Below are positions 1-6,360 of a stretch of 8,271 bases of DNA, in pieces. The DNA is from Paucimonas sp. (lineage in GTDB: Bacteria > Pseudomonadota > Gammaproteobacteria > Burkholderiales > Burkholderiaceae_D). The stretch is from contig JAQSWC010000063.1 in NCBI GenBank assembly GCA_029266815.1, forward strand, positions 1 through 8,271, read 5' to 3'. Under the pieces are notes generated by a model. It was not told the DNA's origin. It saw nothing but the letters and a program-made list of their open reading frames with translations, and searched no databases. Position numbers and translations under genes: made by a program. Numbering within the stretch: position 1 is the stretch's first letter; each line of letters opens with the position of its first letter.

Positions 1-2
1 TT

Positions 3-1244
3 TCTAAAGACCACACTCTTGCCAAGGTCGATCCCGATCTTTGGGCAGCGATCCAGCAGGAAAACCGGCGCCAGCAGGATCACATTGAACTGATCGCTTC
101 GGAAAATTACACGTCGCCTGCCGTCATGGAAGCGCAGGGCTCGCAACTGACCAACAAGTATGCAGAAGGCTATCCGGGCAAGCGCTATTACGGCGGCTGC
201 GAATTCGTCGATATCGCGGAACAATTGGCGATTGACCGTTTGAAACAGTTGTTCGGTGCCGAAGCGGCCAACGTGCAGCCGAATTCCGGTTCGCAAGCCA
301 ACCAGGGCGTGTTTTTTGCGATGCTGAAGCCGGGCGACACCATCATGGGCATGTCGCTCGCCGAAGGCGGACATCTCACGCATGGCATGGCATTGAACAT
401 GTCGGGCAAGTGGTTCAACGTGGTTTCCTACGGCCTCAATGAGAAAGAGGAGATCGACTACGACAGGATGGAAGCACTAGCTCGCGAGCACAAGCCCAAG
501 CTGATCATTGCCGGTGCCTCCGCCTATGCGTTGCGCATCGATTTCGAGCGCTTCGCGAAAGTCGCTAAGGAAGTCGGTGCTTATTTCATGGTCGATATGG
601 CGCACTATGCCGGTTTGATTGCTGCCGGGGTCTATCCGAACCCGGTTCCCTACGCCGACTTCGTGACCTCGACCACTCACAAGTCGCTGCGCGGCCCGCG
701 TGGGGGTGTGATCCTGATGAAGGCGGAGTTCGAAAAGGCGATCAATTCGGCAATCTTCCCGGGTCTACAAGGTGGCCCCTTGATGCACGTCATCGCTGGC
801 AAGGCCGTGGCATTCCAGGAGGCGCTGCAGCCCGAGTTCAAGGAATACCAGGCGCAGGTGGTGAAGAATGCCGACATACTGGCAAGAACATTGATCGAGC
901 GTGGCCTGCGCATCGTCTCCGGGCGCACGGAATCGCATGTGATGCTGGTCGACCTGCGTCCGAAAAAGCTGACAGGCAAGGAAGCCGAGGCTATTCTCGG
1001 CTCGGCCCACATCACCTGCAACAAGAACGGCATTCCCAACGATCCGGAAAAGCCCTTTGTCACTTCAGGCATCCGCCTGGGCAGCCCGGCAATGACCACG
1101 CGCGGTTTCAAGGAGGCCGAAGCTGCAAAGGTCGGGCACCTGATCGCGGACGTGCTCGACAATCCGCACGACGCTGCTACCATCGAGCGCGTGAAGACTG
1201 AAGTGAAGAAACTGACTGACGCGTTCCCCGTCTACGCAGCTTGA
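3..1244 (+). CDS. glyA: Serine hydroxymethyltransferase, 5' end cut by window edge
   Basis: GlyA is the cytoplasmic PLP enzyme that interconverts serine plus tetrahydrofolate with glycine plus 5,10-methylene-tetrahydrofolate, the main source of one-carbon units. The frame is open from base 3, giving 413 visible residues. Only about two residues (probably Met-Phe) lie outside, against 417 in E. coli. Visible motifs are the N-terminal IELIASENYTSPAV segment, NKYAEGYPGKRYYGG, a GSQANQ cofactor-phosphate region, and DMAHYAGLIAAG. The TTHKSLRGPRGG motif contains the PLP Schiff-base lysine, codon 681-683; adding two residues makes it Lys229, as in E. coli. The first in-window ATG (126) is internal and is not the start. 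The gene ends in a plain TGA and is followed by a hairpin. Identity is secure from motifs alone; the real start codon cannot be seen. Confidence 0.97.
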   Translation, partial: SKDHTLAKVDPDLWAAIQQENRRQQDHIELIASENYTSPAVMEAQGSQLTNKYAEGYPGKRYYGGCEFVDIAEQLAIDRLKQLFGAEAANVQPNSGSQANQGVFFAMLKPGDTIMGMSLAEGGHLTHGMALNMSGKWFNVVSYGLNEKEEIDYDRMEALAREHKPKLIIAGASAYALRIDFERFAKVAKEVGAYFMVDMAHYAGLIAAGVYPNPVPYADFVTSTTHKSLRGPRGGVILMKAEFEKAINSAIFPGLQGGPLMHVIAGKAVAFQEALQPEFKEYQAQVVKNADILARTLIERGLRIVSGRTESHVMLVDLRPKKLTGKEAEAILGSAHITCNKNGIPNDPEKPFVTSGIRLGSPAMTTRGFKEAEAAKVGHLIADVLDNPHDAATIERVKTEVKKLTDAFPVYAA

Positions 1245-1257
1245 TGCAGTAAGGCGA

Positions 1258-1283
1258 GTCGGCAGTCTTGACAGGCTGCCGAC
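1258..1283 (+). terminator. Strong hairpin just after glyA; possible terminator or 3'-end stabiliser
   Basis: A perfect 8-bp inverted repeat, GTCGGCAG (1258-1265) and CTGCCGAC (1276-1283), begins 13 bases after the glyA stop. The stem can be extended inward by a G-U pair and a C-G pair, leaving a six-base TTGACA loop. It is followed by AAAATCG and not by a run of T, so it is not a textbook intrinsic terminator on either strand. It may mark the 3' end of the glyA mRNA with Rho, or protect that end. The loop matches a sigma70 -35 hexamer, but no good -10 stands 16-18 bases downstream. Confidence 0.4.
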
Positions 1284-1307
1284 AAAATCGCAACGGAAAT
1301 GTAATTC

Positions 1308-1333
1308 CCCATAATCATGGGATTTTGATTTTC
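1308..1333 (+). terminator. Weak second hairpin with T-rich tail between glyA and nrdR
   Basis: CCCAT (1308-1312) and ATGGG (1317-1321) can form a 5-bp stem with a four-base loop, followed by ATTTTGATTTTC. This has the shape of a short intrinsic terminator, but the stem is weak. It lies in an AT-rich stretch (about 1285-1370) that would equally suit an nrdR promoter. CATAAT (1310-1315) and TGTAAT (1300-1305) resemble -10 elements, but neither has a convincing -35 at the proper distance. Confidence 0.25.
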
Positions 1334-1417
1334 AGTAAATAGCCACAGAATTGGCGCGTTCAAATTATCGGATGCGCTGCTGTGTTCCCTTACGCCTTTG
1401 AATGCGTTGCCCTTCAG

Positions 1418-1885
1418 ATGAAATGCCCGTTCTGCCATCATGAAGATACCCAAGTCCTCGATACGAGAGTGTCGGAGGAAGGCGACAGCATTCGCCGGCG
1501 TCGGCGCTGCGCGCAATGCGACAAGCGCTTCACCACCTACGAACGGATCGAGCTTTCGATGCCGGTCGTTGTCAAGAAGAACGGCAGTCGCTCCGACTAC
1601 GAGTCAGCAAAACTCCGCGGTAGCCTGATGCTTGCCCTCCGCAAGCGCCCGGTTTCGGCGGAAGCGGTTGACGCCGCCATCCAGCGCATTGAAGAAAAGC
1701 TGCTTTCCAGCGGCGCTCGCGAAGTTGTCTCCGGCCATATCGGAGAACTCGTGATGCGCGAACTCAAGCGCCTGGACAAGATTGCCTATATCCGTTTCGC
1801 ATCGGTCTACAAGAGCTTTGAAGACGTGACCGAGTTTCAGGATGCGATTGCGGAAGTAGGACAAGAGCGCAAGACGACCCCCTAA
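1418..1885 (+). CDS. nrdR: Transcriptional repressor NrdR
   Basis: NrdR is an ATP/dATP-sensing repressor of ribonucleotide reductase operons that binds NrdR boxes. The product is 155 residues (E. coli 149). A zinc ribbon at the N-terminus uses Cys3, Cys6, Cys31 and Cys34 (MKCPFC and RRCAQCDKRF). An ATP-cone domain follows at roughly residues 49-139, with the family segments VVVKKNGSR, LRKRPVS and KIAYIRFASVYKSFED. The start chosen is ATG 1418, because the protein then begins MKCPFC as in the whole family. An in-frame GTG at 1382 would add 12 unrelated residues. Upstream there is no clear Shine-Dalgarno, so translation may be modest. I see no NrdR box in this window, so self-regulation is not supported. 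In many proteobacteria nrdR directly precedes ribD; here pilus genes lie between them. Confidence 0.96.
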   Translation: MKCPFCHHEDTQVLDTRVSEEGDSIRRRRRCAQCDKRFTTYERIELSMPVVVKKNGSRSDYESAKLRGSLMLALRKRPVSAEAVDAAIQRIEEKLLSSGAREVVSGHIGELVMRELKRLDKIAYIRFASVYKSFEDVTEFQDAIAEVGQERKTTP

Positions 1886-1900
1886 AACACCGCTTGCCGG

Positions 1901-1965
1901 CGGACGATAGTCCGATCGGAAAGAAATTGAAAGGCATACCGGCATGGCGCGCTCACGCGGCGCGC
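1901..1965 (+). other. Two GC-rich hairpins in the nrdR-pilV gap
   Basis: CGGAC-GATA-GTCCG (1901-1914) is a 5-bp stem with a four-base loop, 15 bases after the nrdR stop. A second inverted repeat, GCGCGC (1947-1952) and GCGCGC (1960-1965), has a seven-base loop. Neither is followed by a T-run, so intrinsic termination is not shown. They might separate the nrdR and pil transcripts or simply reflect GC-rich spacer sequence. Confidence 0.25.
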
Positions 1966-1975
1966 AGGGACATCT

Positions 1976-2004
1976 TTGCCTGAAAAATTTGTAGATCTTC
2001 TTAT
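1976..2004 (+). promoter_or_regulatory. Candidate weak sigma70 promoter for the minor-pilin operon
   Basis: TTGCCT (1976-1981, 4/6 to TTGACA) is separated by 17 bases from TCTTAT (1999-2004, 4/6 to TATAAT), in an AT-rich patch just before the pilV ribosome binding site. Both boxes are imperfect, so this is a candidate only. Weak -35 matches would fit control by an activator, but I recognise no activator site. I see no sigma54-type GG-N10-GC element here. Confidence 0.28.
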
Positions 2005-2010
2005 GCGTTT

Positions 2011-2021
2011 GGAGGAAGGAG
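2011..2021 (+). promoter_or_regulatory. Strong Shine-Dalgarno of pilV
   Basis: GGAGGAAGGAG carries two overlapping anti-16S matches (GGAGG and AAGGAG). The second ends 7 bases before ATG 2029. It is the strongest binding site in the operon and fixes the pilV start. The following genes have weaker sites and probably depend on translational coupling. Confidence 0.8.
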
Positions 2022-2028
2022 CGCGCTA

Positions 2029-2589
2029 ATGAAAAATACATCTGGCGGATATTCGATGGTGGAAACGCTGGTGTCCCTGCTGGTGCTGGCTGTCGGCGTG
2101 ACCGGCGTCGCCGGCATGCAATTGAATGCTTTGCAGACAACTCAGGATGCCGGGCATCAAAGCGCGGCGCTTGAACTGGCGGAAGAGCTTCTTGAGAAGA
2201 TGCGGGCCAATACCGTGCAAATGGCGGCGGCATCGAATCCCTTCCTGGGTATCGATTTTCAAGCTGACCACGACGAGTCTGAACTGGAGTTTTCCTGTTC
2301 CGGCATTTCTTCCGATTGCAATGCATCTACGCTGGCAAGTTATGACATAGGCGAATGGAAGAAAAAAGTGGCTGCCGCCCTGCCTTCCGCGCGGGCGGTC
2401 GTCTGCAGGGATGCGGCGCCTTATGACCTCGAGCAGCGCCGCTATGTGTGGGAATGTACAGATGAAGACACGGCGCCCGTCGTGGTCAAGCTGGCATGGA
2501 GCGAAAAAGGTAGAGAAGCCAGTGAGCAGGATAAGCGGCCGCTACTCCTTCCAGCCGTGGTGTTGGTTGCGGAAGTGGCGGCACCATGA
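2029..2589 (+). CDS. pilV: Type IV pilus minor pilin PilV
   Basis: PilV is an inner-membrane minor pilin that joins PilW, PilX, PilE and a FimU/FimT-type pilin in the tip complex that primes type IVa pilus assembly. The product is 186 residues. The short leader MKNTSGG is followed by YSMVETLVSLLVLAVG: prepilin peptidase should cut after Gly7, leaving Tyr at +1 and Glu at +5, then a hydrophobic helix to about residue 30. Helical heptads (LELAEELLEKMRAN) continue into the globular part. Cys90, Cys97, Cys126 and Cys143 could form two disulfides. The C-terminal WECTDEDTAPVVVKLAW segment is typical of the family, where it usually reads as a beta strand. It is the first gene of the operon, and its TGA overlaps the pilW ATG by 4 bases. 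PilV and GspI are related families, but the neighbours decide for PilV. Confidence 0.9.
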   Translation: MKNTSGGYSMVETLVSLLVLAVGVTGVAGMQLNALQTTQDAGHQSAALELAEELLEKMRANTVQMAAASNPFLGIDFQADHDESELEFSCSGISSDCNASTLASYDIGEWKKKVAAALPSARAVVCRDAAPYDLEQRRYVWECTDEDTAPVVVKLAWSEKGREASEQDKRPLLLPAVVLVAEVAAP

Positions 2590-3581
2590 CCCGCCCGCTG
2601 TTCGGCTTCCGGCCGATCCGTTATAAGCAAGGAGTGACGCTGGTAGAGCTAATGGTGTCCATGACCATAGGCATGTTCGTCGTCATCGCTACCACCTCGC
2701 TTTTTAGCGCAGTCAAAACCAGCTATGTCACGCAGGACGAAATTTCACGAATTGATGAGCAGGGGAGGTTTGTGCTCGAGGGGATTTCGCGCGCAATCCG
2801 CCAGGCGGGGCACGAAAACTGGGATGTCAGTGAAGCGCCCGTCGTTGCCGCGGCTCCATGGAGCGCATCCATCACCGGTCTCGACGCAAGCACTTTGAAG
2901 GAAACGACGCCGGGAATTGAAAGCCCTGTCAAAGCCGTTTCCAACGGAAGCGACGTGCTGGCTGTCCGATATTTTGGTTCCGGTACGGGCACGAACGGTG
3001 ACGGCACGGTGCTCAACTGCGCGGGATTCGGGGTTGCTGCGCCATCGACGCAGAGCACTGCCGAAAGAGATCGTGCGTGGAGCGTTTTCTTCGTCGGTGT
3101 CGATTCATCCGGCGAGCCCGAACTGCGCTGCAAATACATGGGTAAAACAAGCTGGTCTGCGGACGCCATCGCGCGGGGCGTTGAATCCTTTCAGGTGTTG
3201 TACGGCGTCGACATCGACGATGACGGCATCGCGAACCGGTTCGTGAATGCGGCGTCAGTCCATATCCTGGATCAGGGAATAGTGCCTGAAGGGGAAAGCG
3301 CGGCTGAAAGATCTCTGGACCGTCAGCGCAGGAGCTTCTGGAACAAGGTAGTGTCGATCAAGATATCCGTTCTTCTGCGCGGCGCACAACGAGTGAGGGA
3401 GGATGAGGTAAAGGCTCGGTACGATCTATTCGGCGCGGACTATGCCGGCAGCGCAGGGCTGAAAGACGCCGGCACGACCATCAGAGAAAGCGATCTACCG
3501 GCAAAGACCAGGAACCGCCTACGCAAGCTGTTTTCCACGACAGTGCAATTGAGGAACAGCACCCGGCGGAGCATTTCGTGA
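2586..3581 (+). CDS. pilW: Type IV pilus minor pilin PilW
   Basis: PilW is the largest minor pilin of the tip complex (GspJ-like). The 331-residue product has a long, basic 16-residue leader ending KQG. Predicted cleavage after Gly16 leaves VTLVELMVSMTIGMF, with Val at +1 and Glu21 at +5. The transmembrane helix runs to about residue 40. The segment DEQGRFVLEGISRAIRQAG (57-75) is the family hallmark after the helix. At 209-217 the protein reads DIDDDGIAN, a DxDxDGxxN loop resembling an EF-hand calcium site. Cys145 and Cys182 are the only cysteines and may pair. The start ATG overlaps the pilV stop (ATGA), which supports translational coupling. The stop overlaps the GTG start of pilX. The C-terminal tail is basic and serine/threonine-rich. 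Function is inferred from family and context. Confidence 0.9.
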   Translation: MTRPLFGFRPIRYKQGVTLVELMVSMTIGMFVVIATTSLFSAVKTSYVTQDEISRIDEQGRFVLEGISRAIRQAGHENWDVSEAPVVAAAPWSASITGLDASTLKETTPGIESPVKAVSNGSDVLAVRYFGSGTGTNGDGTVLNCAGFGVAAPSTQSTAERDRAWSVFFVGVDSSGEPELRCKYMGKTSWSADAIARGVESFQVLYGVDIDDDGIANRFVNAASVHILDQGIVPEGESAAERSLDRQRRSFWNKVVSIKISVLLRGAQRVREDEVKARYDLFGADYAGSAGLKDAGTTIRESDLPAKTRNRLRKLFSTTVQLRNSTRRSIS

Positions 3582-4198
3582 AGCCGCTTCGCTCCACATT
3601 ACATGCGCACGGCGCAGCGCTGATCGTATGCCTGTTGATGCTGGTCGTGGTTCTTATGCTCGGAATATCCGCTGCCGAGACGGCACTGCAAGGGGCTAAA
3701 TCGGCGCGCGGCGGGCGCGACCGCCAGCTTGCCTTCCAGTCGGCCGAAGCAGCACTGGTGGATGCTGAACTGGATATCCAGGGACTTCCGGATTTTGTTT
3801 TGCCACGAAGCGACCGATTCTCGGCAAATGGGTTCAACGGATTGGACCTTAACGAGAATGCAGGATGCGGCATGGATGATGACGATGACTCCATGGGCAT
3901 CTGCTTGCCTGCGTCGCCTGGAAAGCCGCCGGTATGGCGGAGCGTGGACTTCATGGATGAAAGCGGACGCGGTGCCGTTCCTTACGGACGATTTACCGAA
4001 AAGCAGTTCCCGGCACAGGGCGGCGGTATGCCAGCGCGACGGCCCGGCTATATTGTCGAGCTGAGACGCTATGCGGGTGCCGGCGAAAGTGCCGAGGCCG
4101 GGGACGAGTCCTATTTTTACCGCGTTACAGCGGTCGGCACCGGCATGCAGGGCACAACGCAGGTTGCGCTGCAAGGCTTCTATCGCAAGGCGGAATGA
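3578..4198 (+). CDS. pilX: Type IV pilus minor pilin PilX (GTG start)
   Basis: PilX is a minor pilin, GspK-like in position and leader, thought to cap the priming complex and contact PilY1. The 206-residue product begins at GTG 3578, which overlaps the pilW stop (GTGA). GGAG at 3568-3571 lies six bases upstream and supports this start. The leader ends HAHG12, followed by AALIVCLLMLVVVLMLGISAA. The +5 residue is Val rather than Glu; lack of Glu5 is known for GspK-type tip pilins. LAFQSAEAALVDAE after the helix is the classic PilX segment. Cys97 and Cys109 bracket five consecutive Asp (100-104), an unusually acidic loop. The C-terminus (YFYRVTAVGTGMQGTTQVALQGFYRK) matches the family's final strands. 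The stop overlaps the pilY1 ATG. Confidence 0.9.
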   Translation: MKPLRSTLHAHGAALIVCLLMLVVVLMLGISAAETALQGAKSARGGRDRQLAFQSAEAALVDAELDIQGLPDFVLPRSDRFSANGFNGLDLNENAGCGMDDDDDSMGICLPASPGKPPVWRSVDFMDESGRGAVPYGRFTEKQFPAQGGGMPARRPGYIVELRRYAGAGESAEAGDESYFYRVTAVGTGMQGTTQVALQGFYRKAE

Positions 4199-6360
4199 GC
4201 ATGGCTAGAGCCTTATGCGTTCCATGCCGGATTCGGCGTTTGTTGGGGAAGGGTCCGGCGTCCGCTGTTCTGCTTGTGACAGTGATGTTCGCGAATGCCG
4301 CTCCGCCCGAACTGAAACTGTCGCAAGGTCCGTTGATGGTGTGTGCGGAAGAAAAAACGTTGCTGGAACCCGAGGCAGCGGTCTCCGCTTCGCGAGTCGC
4401 CGCGGGAAGTGCATATCTCTATGTCCCGGGCTTTACAACAGAGCGTTGGGGCGGCAGCTTGCGGAAATTCCGTATTGATGTCAATGAAGAAGATGGAGAG
4501 ATACGCGTCGCGCAGCAACCGGAATGGGAGGCTGGCGCCCTGTTGACCGAAGCGTCTGCCGCGCCGGGTGGCGTGGCTGCGCGGTCTATTTATACCAGCA
4601 AGCGGTATTCCGACGGTAGCATTCAGACTGTGCCGTTCTACGAAGCGTATCTGAGCGAAGCACAGAAGGCATCGCTTCGGCAAGCTGCTGAAACCGGCGC
4701 ATCCAACCTGCACGAACTTCGTGTGAATTATCTTCGCGGCGACCGCAGCCATGAACAGGGAAAAGCAGGGGGCCTGTTTCGCGCACGCGATACCCTGCTT
4801 GGTGACATCGTCAATAGCAGGGCAGTTTACGTCGGCGTGCCAAAGTCGCTCATGGGTGGGAAAAGCTACGAGCAATTCCTTGATGCTCATCGCAGCAGAC
4901 GCCATGCGGTCTACGTGGGTGCAAACGACGGCATGTTGCATGCATTTGATGCAGAAGATGGCAGGGAACTGTTTGCCTATTTGCCAAACGCAGTAATGGC
5001 TCGGGCTAAGAACCTGACTGCGCCTGCGTATTCTCACGAACCTTTCGTCGATGGCGGTATCTCCATCACCGAGGCTAATATCCAAGGCCGCTGGTCCACC
5101 GTGCTTGTGAGCGCGCTTGGCGCGGGCTCGCAGGGAGTGTTCGCTCTGGATGTCACCGATCCCGATCGGTTTGCTGCCGGCCTTGGCGCATTGTGGGAAT
5201 TTACCGATGAAGATGATGCCGACATCGGGCACATACTTGGCAAGCCGCTTGTCGCGAAGTTCAGGTACGCAATGAAGGACGGCAAATCGCAATTCCGGTA
5301 TTTTGCGGTCGTTTCCAGCGGCTATAACAATTACCGTCAGGACGGCAAGGACAGGTTTAACGCTGCCGGCGACAATTTCGTCTTTCTTCTTTCCCTCGAC
5401 AAGTCGCCGGCGGACCGGTGGACCCTGGGCCAGAACTACTTCAAGTTTCGTTTGCCGGTTACGGACGCGTCCCTGCCCAGCGGCGCTGCCATGCCCGCAG
5501 TGGTCAGCGGCAGCGAGGGCGAGGTGCGCTACCTTTATGTCGCTGATTTGCAAGGGCATGTCTGGCGGCTCACGTTCGATGGCACTGCTCCATGGAAGAG
5601 CGCGACAGCGCCCAAGATTCTGTTTCGTGCGAGCGATGACTACGGCAAGCCTCAACCCATTACCGCTCCGCTGCGCGTGGTTTTCGCGCCCGGCGGGTAC
5701 CTGATCTTGTTCGGCACGGGCCAGCTTCTTGAGGAGGTGGACGTCATGCCTGCAAATTTCGCCCTGCAGTCGTTTTATGCGGTTCATGACCGCATCGACA
5801 AACAGGCAGTGCTGAACCGTAGCACGCTGGACCGAAGAACTGCTCGGCTTGAGGGTGACACGGTTGCGTTGACAGGAAAGCCATATGATTTGTCGAACGC
5901 GTCGCAACACGGCTGGTTCTTCGATTTTCCCGGCAGTGGCAAAAGCGGTGAGCGGATGATCTCGGCTGCTGTGGCTTTAGACGGAAAAATATACTTTCAT
6001 ACCGTGTCGCCCGGCGCAGATGCCTGTGACCGCCGGGGCGGCAGAAGCTATGTGATCGATATCCTGCGGGGTCTTCCCCCTGCCGGAAAACAGACCGGCA
6101 CCGTGCTGCCTTTGAATTTGTCTGCGCATCCGGTCGTGATGGATGTCGGCAAACACCGGATTGCAGGACCGAATCCGTTTGCGCAACGCATGGTTAAAAA
6201 GAGGATCGCGGTGCTTGCCGCCGGAAGCGGCGGGGTGCAGGTGATGTCTCAAACCGGCGCAGCGGCATCCTTTGAGTATGTTGTCCCGGCAGGACGTTTC
6301 AGTTGGAAGGAGCTGTCCAACTGGACCGATCTGCGCCTGCCTTCGAAGGACGGCAAGTGA
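4195..6360 (+). CDS. pilY1: PilY1-family tip adhesin / pilus assembly protein, short form
   Basis: PilY1 is exported and sits at the pilus tip, where with the minor pilins it promotes assembly, adhesion and surface sensing. The product is 721 residues; P. aeruginosa PilY1 is about 1160. After a signal peptide (h-region ASAVLLVTVMFANA, cleavage near residue 35) it passes directly into the conserved C-terminal beta-propeller part. There is no von Willebrand A domain or DxSxS MIDAS. Family landmarks are NYLRGDRS (RGD at 181-183), LLGDIVNSRAVYVG (201-214), YVGANDGMLHAFDAEDG (240-256), VDGGISI (285-291), LGAGSQGVFALDV (308-320), WEFTDEDDADIGHILGKP (334-351), LYVADLQGHVWRL (447-459) and the ending GRFSWKEL. 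The usual Asp-rich calcium loop before LYVADL reads SGSEGEVRY and looks degenerate. The mature protein has only Cys50 and Cys611. ATG 4195 overlaps the pilX stop; ATG 4201 is an alternative start. Two intact overlaps argue against a sequencing truncation. Confidence 0.9.
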   Translation: MSMARALCVPCRIRRLLGKGPASAVLLVTVMFANAAPPELKLSQGPLMVCAEEKTLLEPEAAVSASRVAAGSAYLYVPGFTTERWGGSLRKFRIDVNEEDGEIRVAQQPEWEAGALLTEASAAPGGVAARSIYTSKRYSDGSIQTVPFYEAYLSEAQKASLRQAAETGASNLHELRVNYLRGDRSHEQGKAGGLFRARDTLLGDIVNSRAVYVGVPKSLMGGKSYEQFLDAHRSRRHAVYVGANDGMLHAFDAEDGRELFAYLPNAVMARAKNLTAPAYSHEPFVDGGISITEANIQGRWSTVLVSALGAGSQGVFALDVTDPDRFAAGLGALWEFTDEDDADIGHILGKPLVAKFRYAMKDGKSQFRYFAVVSSGYNNYRQDGKDRFNAAGDNFVFLLSLDKSPADRWTLGQNYFKFRLPVTDASLPSGAAMPAVVSGSEGEVRYLYVADLQGHVWRLTFDGTAPWKSATAPKILFRASDDYGKPQPITAPLRVVFAPGGYLILFGTGQLLEEVDVMPANFALQSFYAVHDRIDKQAVLNRSTLDRRTARLEGDTVALTGKPYDLSNASQHGWFFDFPGSGKSGERMISAAVALDGKIYFHTVSPGADACDRRGGRSYVIDILRGLPPAGKQTGTVLPLNLSAHPVVMDVGKHRIAGPNPFAQRMVKKRIAVLAAGSGGVQVMSQTGAAASFEYVVPAGRFSWKELSNWTDLRLPSKDGK

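Noticed and set aside
126..128. ATG 126 as the start of glyA
   Set aside because: The frame is open upstream to base 3 and encodes conserved GlyA N-terminal sequence including IELIASENY, so this Met is internal.
1268..1296. Promoter using the perfect TTGACA at 1268-1273
   Set aside because: The hexamer is the loop of a hairpin, and the bases 16-18 further on (CAACGG region) do not resemble a -10 element.
1382..1417. Upstream GTG start for nrdR adding 12 residues
   Set aside because: NrdR proteins begin MKCPFC; the extra residues are unlike the family, and the zinc ribbon starts right at ATG 1418.
1604..2326. A 240-codon minus-strand open frame spanning nrdR, the gap and pilV
   Set aside because: It overlaps two well-supported + strand genes, has no domain-like segments, and its composition fits a shadow frame.
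4213..5910. A 565-codon open frame on the minus strand opposite pilY1
   Set aside because: It lies wholly inside pilY1, whose family motifs are unmistakable on the + strand. The antisense translation is rich in Arg, Cys and His with no recognisable domain. Long antisense frames are common opposite GC-rich genes.
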